From positions 24,610,069 to 24,674,068 of the forward strand of contig NC_133104.1 in the NCBI RefSeq assembly GCF_022965805.1: 64,000 bases of DNA, given 5' to 3'. Each line of letters starts with the position of its first letter. The stretch's first letter is position 1. Both the position numbers and the translations under genes were made by a program. Shown here in pieces: positions 42,384 to 55,656 of the stretch. Under the pieces are notes generated by a model that did not search any database, was not told where the DNA came from, and saw only the letters and a list, made by a program, of their open reading frames with translations. Source of the DNA: Primulina eburnea (taxonomy: Eukaryota > Streptophyta > Magnoliopsida > Lamiales > Gesneriaceae).

Positions 42384-44214
42384 ATGTCTACTCGTAACCC
42401 GCTTTCAATCATTCTCGATCAAAACAAACTGACTGGCCCTAACTATCATGACTGGTTTCGAAACTTAAAGATTGTTCTGAACTCCGAAAGGATTGCGTAT
42501 GTGCTTGATAAGAAGCCAATTAAGGAGGCTGCTCCTAATATCAGTGGGACTGAATTAGCTAAGCTTGAGAAACATTGGGATCATGATCTCCAAGCTAAGA
42601 GCTACATGTTGGCTTCGATGTCGAATGAACTTCAAAGGAGGTTCGAGGAGGCGGTGAATGCTGCTGACATTCACCTTCATCTGAAAGAATTGTATGCTGT
42701 ACAAACTCGTTCAGAAAGACATGCGACTGTTAAAGAACTCATGACTACACGCTTGCGAGAGGGGACTTCGGTCCATGAGCATGGTGTTAGGATGATTGGG
42801 CTCATTGAGAAGTTGGTGGGACTCGACTTGGTTATTCCTAGTGAGCTCTCGACTGATATTCTCTTGGTGTCTTTGCCTGCCTCGTTCGATGGATTTGTGG
42901 TTAATTTTAATATGAACAAGCTTGAGGCCACCCTTGAAGAGTTGATCAATATGCTTACTAATTATGAGGCCACAATTAAAAAGGAAAAGCATGTTCTTCT
43001 AGTAGGTTCTTCGTATGGTACAAAAAAGGGAGCCCTAAATAAAGGCAAGAAGCGTTCTGTCCCTCCAAAGAAGAACAAGCCCAACAAAAAGCCATACAAG
43101 AAAGCAAATCTGGGGCCCACAAAGCCCGATAAGTCAGATCATGTCTGTTTCCACTGCAAAAATCCTGGACATTGGAGGCGTAATTGCGAGGAGTATATTG
43201 CCCAGAAGCGTTCTGGCCAGGGTATGTTTTATATTGAAGTTAATGTTATCAATTCCTCTTCTTGGGTATTGGATACCGGATGTGGTTCTCATCTATGCAA
43301 TGATTTGCAGGTGATGGGAAGAAGCAGGAGGCTAAGAGATGTTGAGACCTTTCTAAGACTAGGAAATGGAGCAAGAGTTGCTGCCTCTGCCATTAGAGAC
43401 GTTACTTTAATTTTGGACAATAATTTTAAGTTGTTTTGAGAGACGTTTTATTTGTTCCTGAATTGGTTAAAAACATTATTTCTATTTCTATGCTTGATAG
43501 GGACGATTATTCTTGTGTTTTTGCTAAAGGTGTTTGCAATTTATACAAGAATGAATGTTTGATTGGAACTGGAGAATTAACAAACGATCTCTATAACTTA
43601 AATTTAAAAGATATTCCGTTAAACAATGTCCAAGCGCATACAAAAAAACAACAAACAAAAGAAAAATAGAAGATCCAAATCCCGCACAAATATGGCACGC
43701 TAGACTAGGTCATATTTCTCAACGAAGGATGCACAAGCTAGTGGGAGAAGGCATGTTTGACTTGTCAGACATAAATTCTCTACCAACTTGTGAGTCCTGT
43801 CTAAAAGGAAAAATGACTAAAACTCCATTCAATGGAAACGTGGAACATGCGCATGGTCTACTGGATTTTATCCAGACGAACGTTTGTGGCCCGCTAAGTG
43901 TTAGCACAAAATTTGGGCATTCCTACTTCATTACCTTTACTGATAACCATTCGAGGTATGGGTACGTTTATTTGATGAAACACAAATCTGAAGCATTTGA
44001 AAAGTTCAAAGAATTCAGATCTGAAGTAGAAAATCAGCTAGAAAGAAGTATTAAGGCACTTCGATCTGATCGAGGTGGAGAATACTTAAGTGCTGAATTT
44101 TTGGGTTATCTAAAAGAGAATGAGATTCTTTCACAGTGGATTCCACCAGCAACACCACAATTGAATGGTGTTTCTGAACGTCAAAATCGAACCTTGATGG
44201 ACATGGTTCGATCT
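42384..44214 (+). pseudogene. gag-pol of element F, part 1: gag, protease, integrase start
   Basis: The ATG at 42384 opens gag (NPLSIILDQNKLTGPNYHDW, the UBN2/Retrotran_gag type). It has the zinc knuckle CFHCKNPGHWRRNC at about 43144-43185, then the protease motif WVLDTGCGSH (D-T-G). A frameshift near 43436 leads into the GAG-pre-integrase region (LWHARLGHIS type, near 43690-43710). The integrase core follows (FITFTDNHSRYGYVYL, ALRSDRGGEYLS, PQLNGVSERQNRTL) up to the insertion. A stop lies at 43667. The last five bases are the TSD of element G. Confidence 0.88.
44210..44214. repeat. Target site duplication GATCT, left copy
   Basis: GATCT directly precedes the LTR of element G. The right copy is at 53542-53546. 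Confidence 0.92.
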
Positions 44215-46352
44215 TGTTAGAGTAGGTGCCCGTCGAGCCAAGTGTTGGCCGAGTGTTCACAATGAAACTCTATGTACAAGCAGTCTTTATTTTAGTAATA
44301 TTTGAAATTATTATTTTGGCACATCTTTATCTGTATACCCATGCTAGTTGCATAGATAAAGCCCTTGAATATACAAATAGTAGAAAGAATATGAGATGCT
44401 CATACGATGAGTATCATGAAACTCATATTTGGAATACTGTATATTCTAAACGGTTCCTAGTCGATTCAGCCGCCACTAAAAAGGATATAGGCCGCTCGAG
44501 TTCGAGACTAGTATCTGCGATGTGAGTACCATGTTTCATTGGTAGGGGACATTGTGATGTCCGAACATGCAGATAGGTGCTCCTTGTAGAGTGCACTGAA
44601 AAACCCTCCATAAAAGGACTTTCCAAGTGGTTCTCACTTATTGAGTGGAAAAGTCCTGGTTTATGGTTGTACACCATTAGTCCTTATGACCCGGGACAAC
44701 ATTGAGACTCTATGTGCTAGCATTTCACTTTGACTTTTTTACCGACTCTTATGGGGTCATCAGGTGGCAAGGTTGGGTGTCATGTCGAAACATATAGGAG
44801 TCGATGCATTGTAGTCGGGGATTCACCGCTTACCTTCGGGTATGGATATCCTATGTGTTATCATGTGTATGTAGGTTGAAATCTCTGGCCAGAGTATGGT
44901 GGTAATTGTGAAAGGGGTTTCATAGATTACACCATCGACGCAACTACGACATGACACATAGTATCGATTCATTGACAACTCTCGATATACCAATGGTAGT
45001 CGAATCGGTCGGGATATATGAGTTGAAGGGACCGTACTGTACGCTAACCATAATAGAATGGTTCTTGTAGGCACTATCATTTGATACCTAGGGAATCATG
45101 TAAGCGATGCTGCTAGGAGTTCAACATGATTGGATGGGTACTATCAGACTTGAGTTCTGACATTCTTGTTATCAAGGTGTTGATAAGTAAGAATGGAGCA
45201 ATTGGGGTATGCTCGTATAAGGACATAATTAGTCCGAATCACATGGAGATGTGAACCCACGGCTAGTTGTATCAATGAACCATTGAGGGCCACACAAGTA
45301 CTAGCTTTCTAGATCCCGTTCAGAAGTAAAATAGTTCAATGTGTTGAACGGCTTATAATGGAGTTTATAAGCGTAAGGAAAATTAGAAGTATGAGTTTTA
45401 TAAAGGAGAAAATAGTTCAATGTGTTGAACGGCTTATAAATGAGTTTACAAGCGTAAAGAAAAATAGAAGTATGACTTCTATGAGATAAATGTAAATTTT
45501 GATTTATGGAAGTGTTCCTAAATTAAAATTTGGCCAAGTGAATAATGTATTTGAAATTTGTGATTTTCATAAACATTATTATGGACTAAATAAATTAATT
45601 CAAGTGTTGAATTAATTAAACACTAGTGGACCTAGTAGAGTCAAAATAATTAAATTAATTCAAGTGTTGAATTAATTAAATTATATTGAGTCTTGTAGAG
45701 CTCAATTTAAATTAATTATTTAACTAGTGGGACTTGGGTAAATTCAAGTAATGTTTAATTAGTCTCAAATATTTTTGAGATAATTAAATTTAGTCCATGG
45801 TTTTTAATTTGTTAAAAAACATATAATATGCATGCATGGGAGGTGAAAGGTTGGGAGACTACTTTTTGAGTTTTCAAGGCATGGCATGCAAAAAAAGTGA
45901 TTTCTACTTTATCCACTACCAAGACAAGTCTCCCTCCCCCTCATTTTACATCACTATGGCCGAAACTCACCTCACATTCTCTCCCAAATTTTTCTCTCCT
46001 TTTGTTCTTCAAGTTGTTGAGGAATTCATCACTTCTCTTTGAAAAATCTTCTTATTTTTCTAGTGCAAAATAAGAAGGGTTCTAGCTAGTTGGTGGTGGG
46101 CCTAATTTTGGAGTAAGGAGGAAGCTTGTAGATTGTCATCCTTTTCAAGAGCCAAGTTGTTTACAACTTGGTTGGAGCCATTACATCAATCTTTGAGATT
46201 GATAGGTAAATTTCTCAACACACTATGAATGTCATTTTTGTGTTTTATTGTATTTGCTACACAAGACAAAGGGTGGCCGAAATTTTGATACAAAATTTTG
46301 ATTTTTTTGAACTTTCGTTGCGCTTCCGGTCACCGTAACCGATCCTCTTTCA
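44215..46352 (+). repeat. 5' LTR of element G
   Basis: Nearly identical to 51406-53541. It contains an 81-bp tandem duplication (units from 45328 and 45409, each with AAAATAGTTCAATGTGTTG). Small ORFs in this LTR recur in the other copy and are not genes. Confidence 0.93.
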
Positions 46353-46354
46353 AG

Positions 46355-46366
46355 TGGTATCCGAGC
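46355..46366 (+). other. Primer-binding site of element G
   Basis: TGGTATCCGAGC is a tRNA-iMet type site with one substitution, two bases after the LTR. Confidence 0.85.
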
Positions 46367-46439
46367 TATGGTTACGTTTTTGTGTAGCAAATACAAGATA
46401 TTATGTTGAGATCGATTTCTAACCGCATGAGACAACCAA

Positions 46440-46660
46440 AACAACAAATCGAGGGCCGATTTTTGGGGTGTTTTTTGGGCAGCATGTTGCTGCCCATTTC
46501 GGGCAGCTCGGGCTGCCCGTGGGGCTGCCCGTTTCGGGCAGCAAGGGCAGCCCCTCGGGCTGGCCGAACAGCCCCCTTTCGAAAAAAAAAAAAAATTTGG
46601 CATGTTGGCCGGAATCCGGCGACGGAGTTCCGGCGACGGCGATGACGACTAGGGTTTCCA
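46440..46660. repeat. GC-rich cluster of GGGCAGC / GCTGCCC inverted repeats
   Basis: Within about 110 bp GGGCAGC and GCTGCCC alternate several times. Perfect or near-perfect hairpins are possible, for example 46477-46495 and 46501-46518. An A run and GGCGACGG repeats follow. The F leader has nothing similar at this place, so it looks like an insertion. Overlapping ORFs here in several frames are an effect of the base composition. Confidence 0.8.
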
Positions 46661-48163
46661 AAAGTGTTTTGGAATATCAAAGTGTCATGGGCCTTGAGTT
46701 GTTGGGCCATTAGATGGCTAACATGTTTGTGAACTTTAAATGGGCCAAAATATTTTTTTTGGTAAAAAATGAGTTTTTGGGCCCTTAAGTTTAAAATTAC
46801 AAAAGTTCCAAATATTTTCTCATGAAATAAATAATTTAAGTTGGACTTTAATTATTTATAGTAAATGGTGATTTACAAGAAATTCGGTTGTAAATAAATT
46901 AATTGGAAAGTAGACAAAGGTGTTTGTATACTTTGTTAATTTAGTTTATAATCGTGGCGGTTAGTGATTGGATCAAGATATATAATATTGGATCAATTAA
47001 TTATTGTGATAATTAATTGATGGTGTATGATATGTGATATTATGCATGAAGGATGATCAAAAGCCCAAGCCCAATTTGCTAGGTGTATGCTAGGATATTT
47101 TGTGTTGAATGATTGTAATAATTATCAATTTATAAAGTGGGCTTGGTTTATGATCCGTTCCCACCCTATGAGATGTATCCCTATTTGCCATGGATATTTA
47201 TTTGTAAATATTAGTATAGTGGATGATCAAGATTGGAAGATGGTGGCCATGATGATTATGAAGATCGAAGACATGTAAATATTGGAAGCTAATGTAATAG
47301 TTGCATTTGCATCCCGTGCATTTACCCTAGGATTGGACCTAGGCCCGTGTTTAGCTCACACGGGCCATTAGTATTGGGGCGATTGATCATCCTTGTTTGT
47401 TTACTGTTTATAATATATGCATGATATGTTATAAATAATGAGTATGTGCGTTATTATTATGGTAATAACAAAGTTGCATGAATCCGGCAAACATACGATC
47501 AAATATGGCCAGCTTTTAAAATAAAATTAATGATGAGACCTTTCAAAATTAAAAACCCTCATTTTGAATAAGATTCAAAATTAATATCAAGCCCGAAAAG
47601 GGGAATTATAAATTTGTTTATAATTTCCTTGTCTTCCATCGACAATGGGTGCATGATGAACGCTACCCGTACTCGGGGCTCGGCTCATATTATTGGGGGA
47701 GCTCTGGGTGCCGGAAAGCTGTGACATCCATTGACATAGTGATGTGAACTACGTGAAACTCCCATGATTTCGGCTCATACTATTGAGGGAACTCATGGCG
47801 ACCGTCCATTAAGGTTCAACATCGATGGGTAAGGCTTGAGAGGTAAAGATGAACAATGTCATATTATTGGGTCCTAATCAAACGTGAGACAAAAGTTTAC
47901 GTAGAGGGTTGCATTATGATGCAATTGGAAACTACCTTTTAGGAATTGTGATTGGCTGATATTATTCGGGATCATAATTCGCTAATTGGACCTTACGTAC
48001 CTACTGAGGAAAGGAGTTTCCCGTTTTCACTAAAAGGTAGTGAAAGATGTCAAAACAGTGGGAGTAAAAATTTTATAAAGTAAAAGTCTATACTTTATAT
48101 CTTACTAAATCTTTTAAAATAGTCATCAACATTTATCTCTTTACTTTTCAGTACAAATTGACA
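46661..48163 (+). other. Non-coding leader of element G
   Basis: It is related to the F leader. CATATTATTGGG-type motifs stand at 47686, 47776, 47860 and 47958. A TTACTTTTCAG tract lies 12 bases before the gag ATG. No coding frame is seen. Confidence 0.75.
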
Positions 48164-51100
48164 ATGTCTTCGATGCGCAATCCGATATCTGTAATACTCG
48201 ACAAACACATATTAACTGGACCTAATTACCTCACTTGGCTAAGAAGCCTGAAAATCGTCTTGAATTCGGAAAATGTAGCATATACACTGACTGAGTCGCC
48301 CCCTGTTGAGGCTCCGACTAACTGCCTCCTGAGGAATTGCAGACTTACAAGGAATGGTGTGACCATGACTTGATAGCCAGATGTTATATGCTGAATTCTA
48401 TGAATGATGAGCTGCAGAGGCGTTTTGAGGGTGCAAAGAGTGCTGCTGACATTCATTTGCATCTCAAAGAGCTCTTTGGTGAGCAAACACGACCTCTAAG
48501 GCATGCTACCGTCAAGGAGTTGATCACTTTGCGCATGCGAGATGGGGCCTCGGTCCATGAGCATGGCTTAAAGATGATCGGGCTCGTGGACAAGCTCGTT
48601 GGCATGAATCTGATCTTGCCTTCGGAGTTGACCACCGACGTGTTGCTCTTATCGCTGCCTAGCTCATTTGATCCTTTTGTGGTGAACTTCAACATGAACA
48701 AAATGCGACCCTTGAGGAGTTGGTGAACATGCTTGTTACGTTTGAATCCACCATCAAGAAAGAAAAGTTGGTTCTTTATGTGGGTTCTTCATCTGGTACG
48801 AAGATTGATCCACATGGGAAGGGAAAGAAGAGTTCTTTCCAACGTCCCAAGAAGAACGTGCCCTTGATGAGGCAATCTCCGAATCCCGTTGAGGCAGCCA
48901 GACCAGTTAAGGCTGACAAGACTGATGATGCATGCCATCACTGCAAGAAGCCTGGACATTGGAGGCGTAACTGCAGAGAGTATCTTGCCCAGAAAAGTTC
49001 TGGAAATGGTATGTTCTACATTGAAGTAAACATTTAAATTAACTCTACTTCTTGGGTATTGGATACCAAATGTTGATCACATCTCTGTAATGTGTTGCAG
49101 GTGATAGGAAGAAATAGGAAGCTTAGGGAAGGTGTGACCTTCTTGAGGATGGGCAATGGAGCAAGAGTTGCTGCCAAGACCTTAAGAAATGTTTACTTAT
49201 TGTTGAACAATGATTTTTAAGTTAATTTTAAGAGATGTTTTGTTTGTACCTGTTTGGTGTAAAACATTGTTTCCATTTCTATTGTGGTAAAGATGGATAT
49301 TCTTGTTTATTTAGCAAAGGTGTTTGCAACATTTACAAGAATGAATGTTTAATTGGTACTTGAGAACTTGAAAACGATCTCTATAACTTAAAATTAAAAG
49401 ATATTCTACTAAATGTCCATTCAAAGGCAAACACCATATGAGATATGGATGGGTAAGCCTCCCATATATTCTTATCTTAGAATATGGGTGCCCTGCTTAT
49501 GTGAAGCAGGTAGTGGGAGATAAATTGGATTGTTGATCCATTTTATGTTACTTTGTGGGATATCCAAGGAATTTAGTTGGATATTATTTCTATCATCCCC
49601 AAGAAACAAAGATGTTTGTTTCTAGGAATGCAACCTTTTTGAAAAATGATTTTCGATTGGATAGAAAAAGGGAAATGATAGAACTCGAAGAGGTTCGAGA
49701 AACACCCACAATTATAGAACCCACACCCGAAGAGCCAAGAGAGGAGATACAAGCTCCTAGAAGATCCGAGAGAGTCTCGAGACCACCTATGAGGTATGGT
49801 CTGCTTCTTGAAGAGGGCCATGATGAGCCTAACCATGGATGTGATCCAAGGACCTTCAAGGAAGCGTTATCTGATGCCGATTCATCCAAATGGCTTGAAG
49901 CTATGGAATCTGAGATGAATTCCATGCATTCAAACCAAGTGTGGGATCTTATAGATCCACCTGAGGGAACGGTTCCCATAGGGACTTGGGGCGGATGGGA
50001 AGGTATTGACCTTCAAGGCGCGATTGGTGGCAAAAGGATATACTCAAATACAAGGAGTTGACTTTGAGGAAACCTTTTGACCAGTTGCAATGTTCAAGTC
50101 TATAAGGATATTTCCAGCCATAACTGCATGGTATGACTATGAGATATGGCAGATGGATGTCAGGACAGTCTTTCTTAATGGGGATTTTAAGAAAGTGATT
50201 TACATGTCTCAACCTGAAAGGTTTACATCTATCGGAAGTGAGCATATGTATGCAAACTTCAGAGATCTATTTATGGTCTAAAGCAGGCATCTGGGAGTTG
50301 GAACCTCAGATTCGATAGTACAATCAAAGAGTTTGGTTTTGCTAAGAATCCTGAGGAACCCTGTGTGTATAAGAAGGTCAGTGGGAGTGCTGTGACATTC
50401 CTGGTGTTGTATGTTGATGACATTCTACTCATTGGGAATGATGTAGGAATGTTGCAATCATCTAAGATATGGTTAGCGAGTAAGTTCTCGATGCAGGACT
50501 TGGGTGAAGTATCTTTTGTATTGGGATACAGATCTATAGATATAGATCGAAAAGATTGCTTGATCTCACCCAGTCCACATACATTGATACCATCGTGAAG
50601 TGGTTCTCGATGGGTGAGTCCAAGAGAGGACACCTACCAATGTGTCATGGCGTGTTCCTATCCAAGTCTATGTCTCCCAAGACTGATGCAGAGATAACGG
50701 CGATGACAGGCATTTCTTATGCATCTACGATTGGTAGCATCATGTATGAGATGATATCTACACGTCCTGACGTGGTTTTCGCACTAAGTGTAGTGAGTAG
50801 ATATCAATCGAACCCTGGTCTTCCACACCTGAAAGTTGTGAAAGACATCCTCAAGTATTTGAGAAGGACCAATAAATTGTTCTTTGTCTATGGGGGTGGA
50901 GAACTGAAATTGGAAGGCTATACCGACTCTAGCTTCCAAAGCGATATCGATGACTCGAAGTCAACCTCTAGTTTGTATTCATGCTCAGTGGTGCTCCTGT
51001 CTCTTGGAAGAGTTCCAAGCAAGGCAATTCTGCGGATTCCAGCACAGAGGCCGAATACATTGCTGCATCGGATGCAGCAAGGGAGGCTGTTTGGATAAGG

Positions 51101-51391
51101 AATTTCGTCCAAAAGTTGGGCGTCATTCATAATGGAATTTCTCCTGTCCCGGTGTTTTGTGAAAACACGGGAGCTGTAGCTCAAGCAAAGGAGCCAAGGT
51201 CTCATCAGAAATCCAAACTAGTATTGAGAAAGTACAACATCCTCGGAGAGATTGTGGAAAGAGAAGTGTCTATCGACAAAGTCGGCTCCGCAGACAATGT
51301 TGTTGATCCACTAGCTAAGCCTTTACCTGGACCATTATTCGAGATGCATCGTGAATCAATGGGTTTGAAGCATACGGGTAGTTGGCTCTAG
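48164..51391 (+). pseudogene. gag-pol of element G (internally deleted)
   Basis: Gag starts at 48164 (MSSMRNPISVILDKHILTGPNYLTW) with a shift near 48335 and another near 48710. The zinc knuckle CHHCKKPGHWRRNC is near 48937-48978, and the protease Asp region is damaged. Near 49420 the sequence jumps to the end of integrase (PYEIWMG type), with no integrase core. The RT follows (WLEAMESEMNSM, then VLYVDDILLIGND at about 50407-50445) and the RNase H region (GYTDSSFQSDIDDSKSTS, EAEYIAASDAAREAVW), ending GSWL-stop at 51391. Multiple frameshifts are present. Confidence 0.85.
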
Positions 51392-51405
51392 TGCAAGTGG
51401 GAGAT

Positions 51406-53541
51406 TGTTAGAGTAGGTGCCCGTCGAGCCAAGTGTTGGCCGAGTGTTCACAATGAAACTCTATGTATAAGCAGTCTTTATTTTAGTAATATTTGAAATT
51501 ATTATTTTGGCACATCTTTATCTGTATACCCATGCTAGTTGCATAGATAAAGCTCTTGAATATACAAATAGTAGAAAGAATATGAGATGCTCATATGATG
51601 AGTATCATGAAACTCATATTTGGAATACTGTATATTCTAAACGGTTCCTAGTCGATTCAGCCGCCACTAAGAAGGATATAGGCCGCTCGAGTTCGTGACA
51701 AGTATCTGCGATGTGAGTACCATGTTTCATTGGTAGGGGACATTGTGATGTCCGAACATGCAGATAGGTGCTCCTTGTAGAGTGCACTGAACAACCCTCC
51801 ATAAAAGGACTTTCCAAGTGGTTCTCACTTATCGAGTGGAAAAGTCCTGGTTTATGGTTGTACACCATTAGTCCTTATGACCCGGGACAACATTGAGACT
51901 CTATGTGCTAGCATTTCACTTTGACTTGTTTACCGACTCTTATGGGGTCATCAGGTGGCAAGTTGGGTGTCATGTCGAAACATAGGAGTCGATGCATTGT
52001 AGTCGGGGATTCACCGCTTACCTTCGGGTATGAATATCCTATGTGTTATCATGTGTATGTAGGTTGAAATCTCTGGCCAGAGTATGGTGGTAATTGTGAA
52101 AGAGGTTTCATAGATTACACCATCGATGCAACTACGACATGACACATAGTATCGATTCATTGACAACTCTCGATATACCAATGGTTGTCGAATCGGTCGG
52201 GATATATGAGTTGAAGGGACCGTACCGTACGCTAACCATAATAGAATGGTTTTTGCAGGCACTATCATTTGATACCTAGGGAATCATGTAAGCAATGCTG
52301 CTAGGCATTTAACATGATTGGATGGGTACTGTTAGACTTGAGTTCTGACATTCTTGTTATCAAGGTGTTGATAAGTAAGAATGGAGCAATTTGGGTATGC
52401 TCGTATAAGGACATGTTTAGTCCGAATCACATGGAGATGTTAACCCACGGCTAGTTGTATCAATGAACCATTGAAGGCCACACAAGTACTAGCTTTCTAG
52501 GTCCCGTTGAGAAGTAAAATAGTTCAATGTGTTGAACGGCTTATAAAGGAGTTTATAAGCGTAAGGAAAATTAGAAGTATGACTTCTATAAAGGAGAAAA
52601 TAGTTCAATGTGTTGAACGGCTTATAAATGAGTTTATAAGCGTAAAGAAAAATAGAAGTATGACTTCTATTAGAGAAATGTAAATTTTGATTTATGGAAG
52701 TGTTCCTAAATTAAAAGTTGACCAAATGAATAATGTATTTGAAAATTGTGATTTTCATAAACATTATTATGGACTAAATAAATTAATTCAAGTGTTGAAT
52801 TAATTAAACACTAGTGAACCTAGTAGAGTCAAAATAATTAAATTAATTCAAGTGTTGAATTAATTAAATTATATTGAGTCTTGTAGAGCTCAATTTAAAT
52901 TAATTATTTAACTAGTGGGACTTGGGTAAATTCAAGTCATGTTTAATTAGTCTCAAATATGTTTGAGATAATTAAATTTAGTCCATGGTTTTTAATTTGT
53001 TAAAAAAACATATAATATGCATGTATGGGAGGTGAAAGGTTGGGGGACTACTTTTTGAGTTTTCAAGGCATGGCATGCAAAAAAAGTGATTTCTACTTTT
53101 TCCACTACCAAGACAACTCTCCCTCCCCCTCATTTTGCATCACTATGGCCGAAACTCACCTCACATTCTCCCCCAAATTTTTCTCTCCTTTTGTTCTTCA
53201 AGTTGTTGAGGAATTCATCTCTTCTCTTTGAAAAATCTTCTTATTTTTCTAGTGCAAAATAAGAAGGGTTCTAGCTAGTTGGTGGTTGGCCTAATTTTGG
53301 AGTAAGGAGGAAGCTTGTAGATTGTCATCCTTTTCAAGAGCCAAGTTGTTTACAACTTGGTTGGAGCCATTACATCAATCTTTGAGATTGATAGGTAAAT
53401 TTCTCAACACACTATGAATGTCATTTTTGTGTTTTATTGTATTTGCTACACAAGACAAAGGGTGGCCGAAATTTTGATACAAAATTTTGATTTTTTTGAA
53501 CTTTCGTTGCGCTTCCGGTCACCGTAACCGATCCCCTTTCA
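51406..53541 (+). repeat. 3' LTR of element G
   Basis: It starts after the purine tract AAGTGGGAGAT and ends CCTTTCA before the right TSD. Confidence 0.93.
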
Positions 53542-53546
53542 GATCT
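53542..53546. repeat. Target site duplication GATCT, right copy
   Basis: It follows the 3' LTR of element G and matches 44210-44214. The integrase frame of element F resumes here. Confidence 0.92.
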
Positions 53547-55642
53547 ATGGTGGGATTCACTGAATTGCCTATATCATTTTGGGGTTTTGCGCTTGAAACT
53601 GCGGCAATGTTGTTGAATAATGTCCATACAAAAGCAGTGGATAAAACACCATATGAGATATGGATGGGAAAAATTCCCAAATATCCTTACATGAGAATAT
53701 GGGGATGTCCTGCTTATGTGAAGCAGACATTGGGAGACAAATTGGATAGTAGATCCACTTTGTGCTACTTTGTAGGATATCCAAAGAATTCTGTTGGATA
53801 TTATTTCTATCATCCCAATGAAGCAAAAGTGTTTGTTTCAAGAAATCCACCTTTTTGGAAAGAGAATTTCTATTAGATAGAAAAGGCAAGATGATCGAAC
53901 TTGAAGAAATTCAAGATACTCCCTCAACTATAGAAGTTGAACCCATTTCCCAAGAACCAGTAGTTGAAGTACAAGCTTCTAGAAGGTCTGATAGGATTAT
54001 TAGACCACCTGCAAGATATACGCTTCTTCATGAACAAGGTCATGATGAGTCGTGTTGGATGTGATCCAATGAATTTTAAAGAAGCAATATCTGATACTGA
54101 TTCAACCAAATGGCTTGAAGCCATGCAGTCAGAAATGGACTCTATGTATTCAAACGAAGTCTGGACATTAGTAAATCCACTTGAGGGAATCGTTCTCATA
54201 GGATGCAAATGGATCTACAAAAGAAAGCTTGGGGCGGATGGGAAGGTAGTGACTTTCAAAGCAAGACTGGTTGCTAAAGGTTATACTCAAAGGCAAGGAA
54301 TTGACTATGAGGAAACTTTTTCACCAGTTGCTATGTTTAAGTCCATTAGAATACTACTAGCCAGAGCAGCATGATATGACTATGAGATATGGTAAATGGA
54401 AGTAAAGACTGCATTACTCAATGGAGACATCAAAGAAGAAATTTATATGTCTCAACCCGAGGGATATACACATCAGCAGGAAGTGAGCATAAGGTATGCA
54501 AACTTAACAGATCAATATATGGTCTCAAGCAGACATCAAGGAGTTGGAACCTCAGATTTGATAGCACTATCAAAGAGTTTGGTTTTGCCAAGAATCCTGA
54601 GGAACCGTCTGTGTACAAGAAAGTTAGTGGTAGTGCAGTGACATTCCTAGTACTTTATGTTGATGATATCCTGCTCATTGGGAATGATGTAGGATTACTG
54701 CAATCAACTAAAGTATGGTTAGCCAGTAAATTCTCTATGAAAGACATGGGTGAAGCATCCTACGTATTGAGAATACAAATCTATAGAGATAGATCAAAGA
54801 GGATGCTCGGACTCACCCAAGCCACCTATATCGATACCATTATAAAACGATTCTCTATGGAAGAGTCCAAGAGAGGATATTTACCAATGTGTCATTGTAT
54901 TACTCTATCTAAAGCTATGTGTCCCAAAACTGATGAAGAGATAGATATGATGACACATATTCCATATGCGTCAGCTATTGATAGTATTATGTATGGCGTG
55001 ATATCGACTCATCCTGATGCTGCTTACTCTTTGAGTGTTACAAGCAGATATCAGGTGAATCCTGGTCCAATTCATTGGAAGGCCGTGAAAGACATTCTTA
55101 AGTAATTGAGAAGGACTAAGAACTTGTTCATGCTCTATGGGGGTGGAGAATTAAAATTGGAAGGCTACACTGATTCTAGCTTCCAATGTGATGTAGATGA
55201 TTCAAAATCGACCTCTGGTTTTGTATTCATGCTTAAATGTGCGGCTGTCTCTTCGAAAGGTTCCAAACAAGATACCGTTGCGGATTCCACCATTGAAGCT
55301 GAGTACATTGCTGCATTTGCTGCAGCCAAAGAGGAAGTTTGGATAAGGAATTTTGTCCAAGAGTTGGGCGTTATTCCTAATGGAGTTGATCCAGTCCCAG
55401 TGTACTGCGACAACACTGGTGCCGTTGCGTAAGCAAAAGAACCAAGGTCTCATCAGCGATCCAAACATGTACTGAGGAAATTCCACATCATCCGAGAGAT
55501 TGTGGGAAAGGGAGACATATCAGTCGAAAGAGTCCCTTCTGCAGATAACGTTGGTGATCCACTTACGAAGCCCTTGCCAGGACCATTGTTTGAGAAGCAT
55601 CGCGAAGCAATGAGATTAAAGTTTATGGGTAGTTGGCTCTAA
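53542..55642 (+). pseudogene. gag-pol of element F, part 2: integrase end, RT, RNase H
   Basis: The integrase tail (PISFWGFALETAAMLLN, TPYEIWMGK, WGCPAYVK) is followed by RT (WLEAMQSEMDSMYSNEVW, KARLVAKGYTQRQGIDYEETFSPV, and catalytic VLYVDDILLIGND near 54650-54690) and RNase H (GYTDSSFQCDVDDSKSTSGF, IEAEYIAAFAAAKE, VYCDNTGAVA). It ends GSWL-TAA at 55642. Breaks include TAG at about 53873, TGA and TAA near 54373-54394, a stop at 55104 and a stop near 55430. Confidence 0.87.
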
Positions 55643-55645
55643 GGC

Positions 55646-55656
55646 AAGTGGGAGAT
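55646..55656 (+). other. Polypurine tract of element F
   Basis: AAGTGGGAGAT directly precedes TGTTAGAGTAGATTCC, the start of the 3' LTR. Confidence 0.78.

Larger units (their letters stand above)
44215..53541 (+). mobile_element. Element G: Ty1/copia retrotransposon lacking most of its integrase, nested in F
   Basis: LTRs of 2138 and 2136 bp (44215-46352 and 51406-53541) start TGTTAGAGTAGGTGCCC and end CCTTTCA, with TSD GATCT. The internal part has a PBS, a GC-rich inverted-repeat cluster, a leader like that of F and a degenerate gag-pol. The segment between protease and the integrase C-terminal part is deleted. The LTRs are very similar to each other, so the insertion is fairly recent although the coding part is broken. 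Confidence 0.92.

Noticed and set aside
44226..44525. ORF of about 99 codons and its partner at 51507-51698
   Set aside because: They lie in the LTRs of element G. There is no independent support for coding.
46372..46713. Five overlapping ORFs on both strands
   Set aside because: They result from the GC-rich inverted-repeat cluster, which has few stops in any frame.
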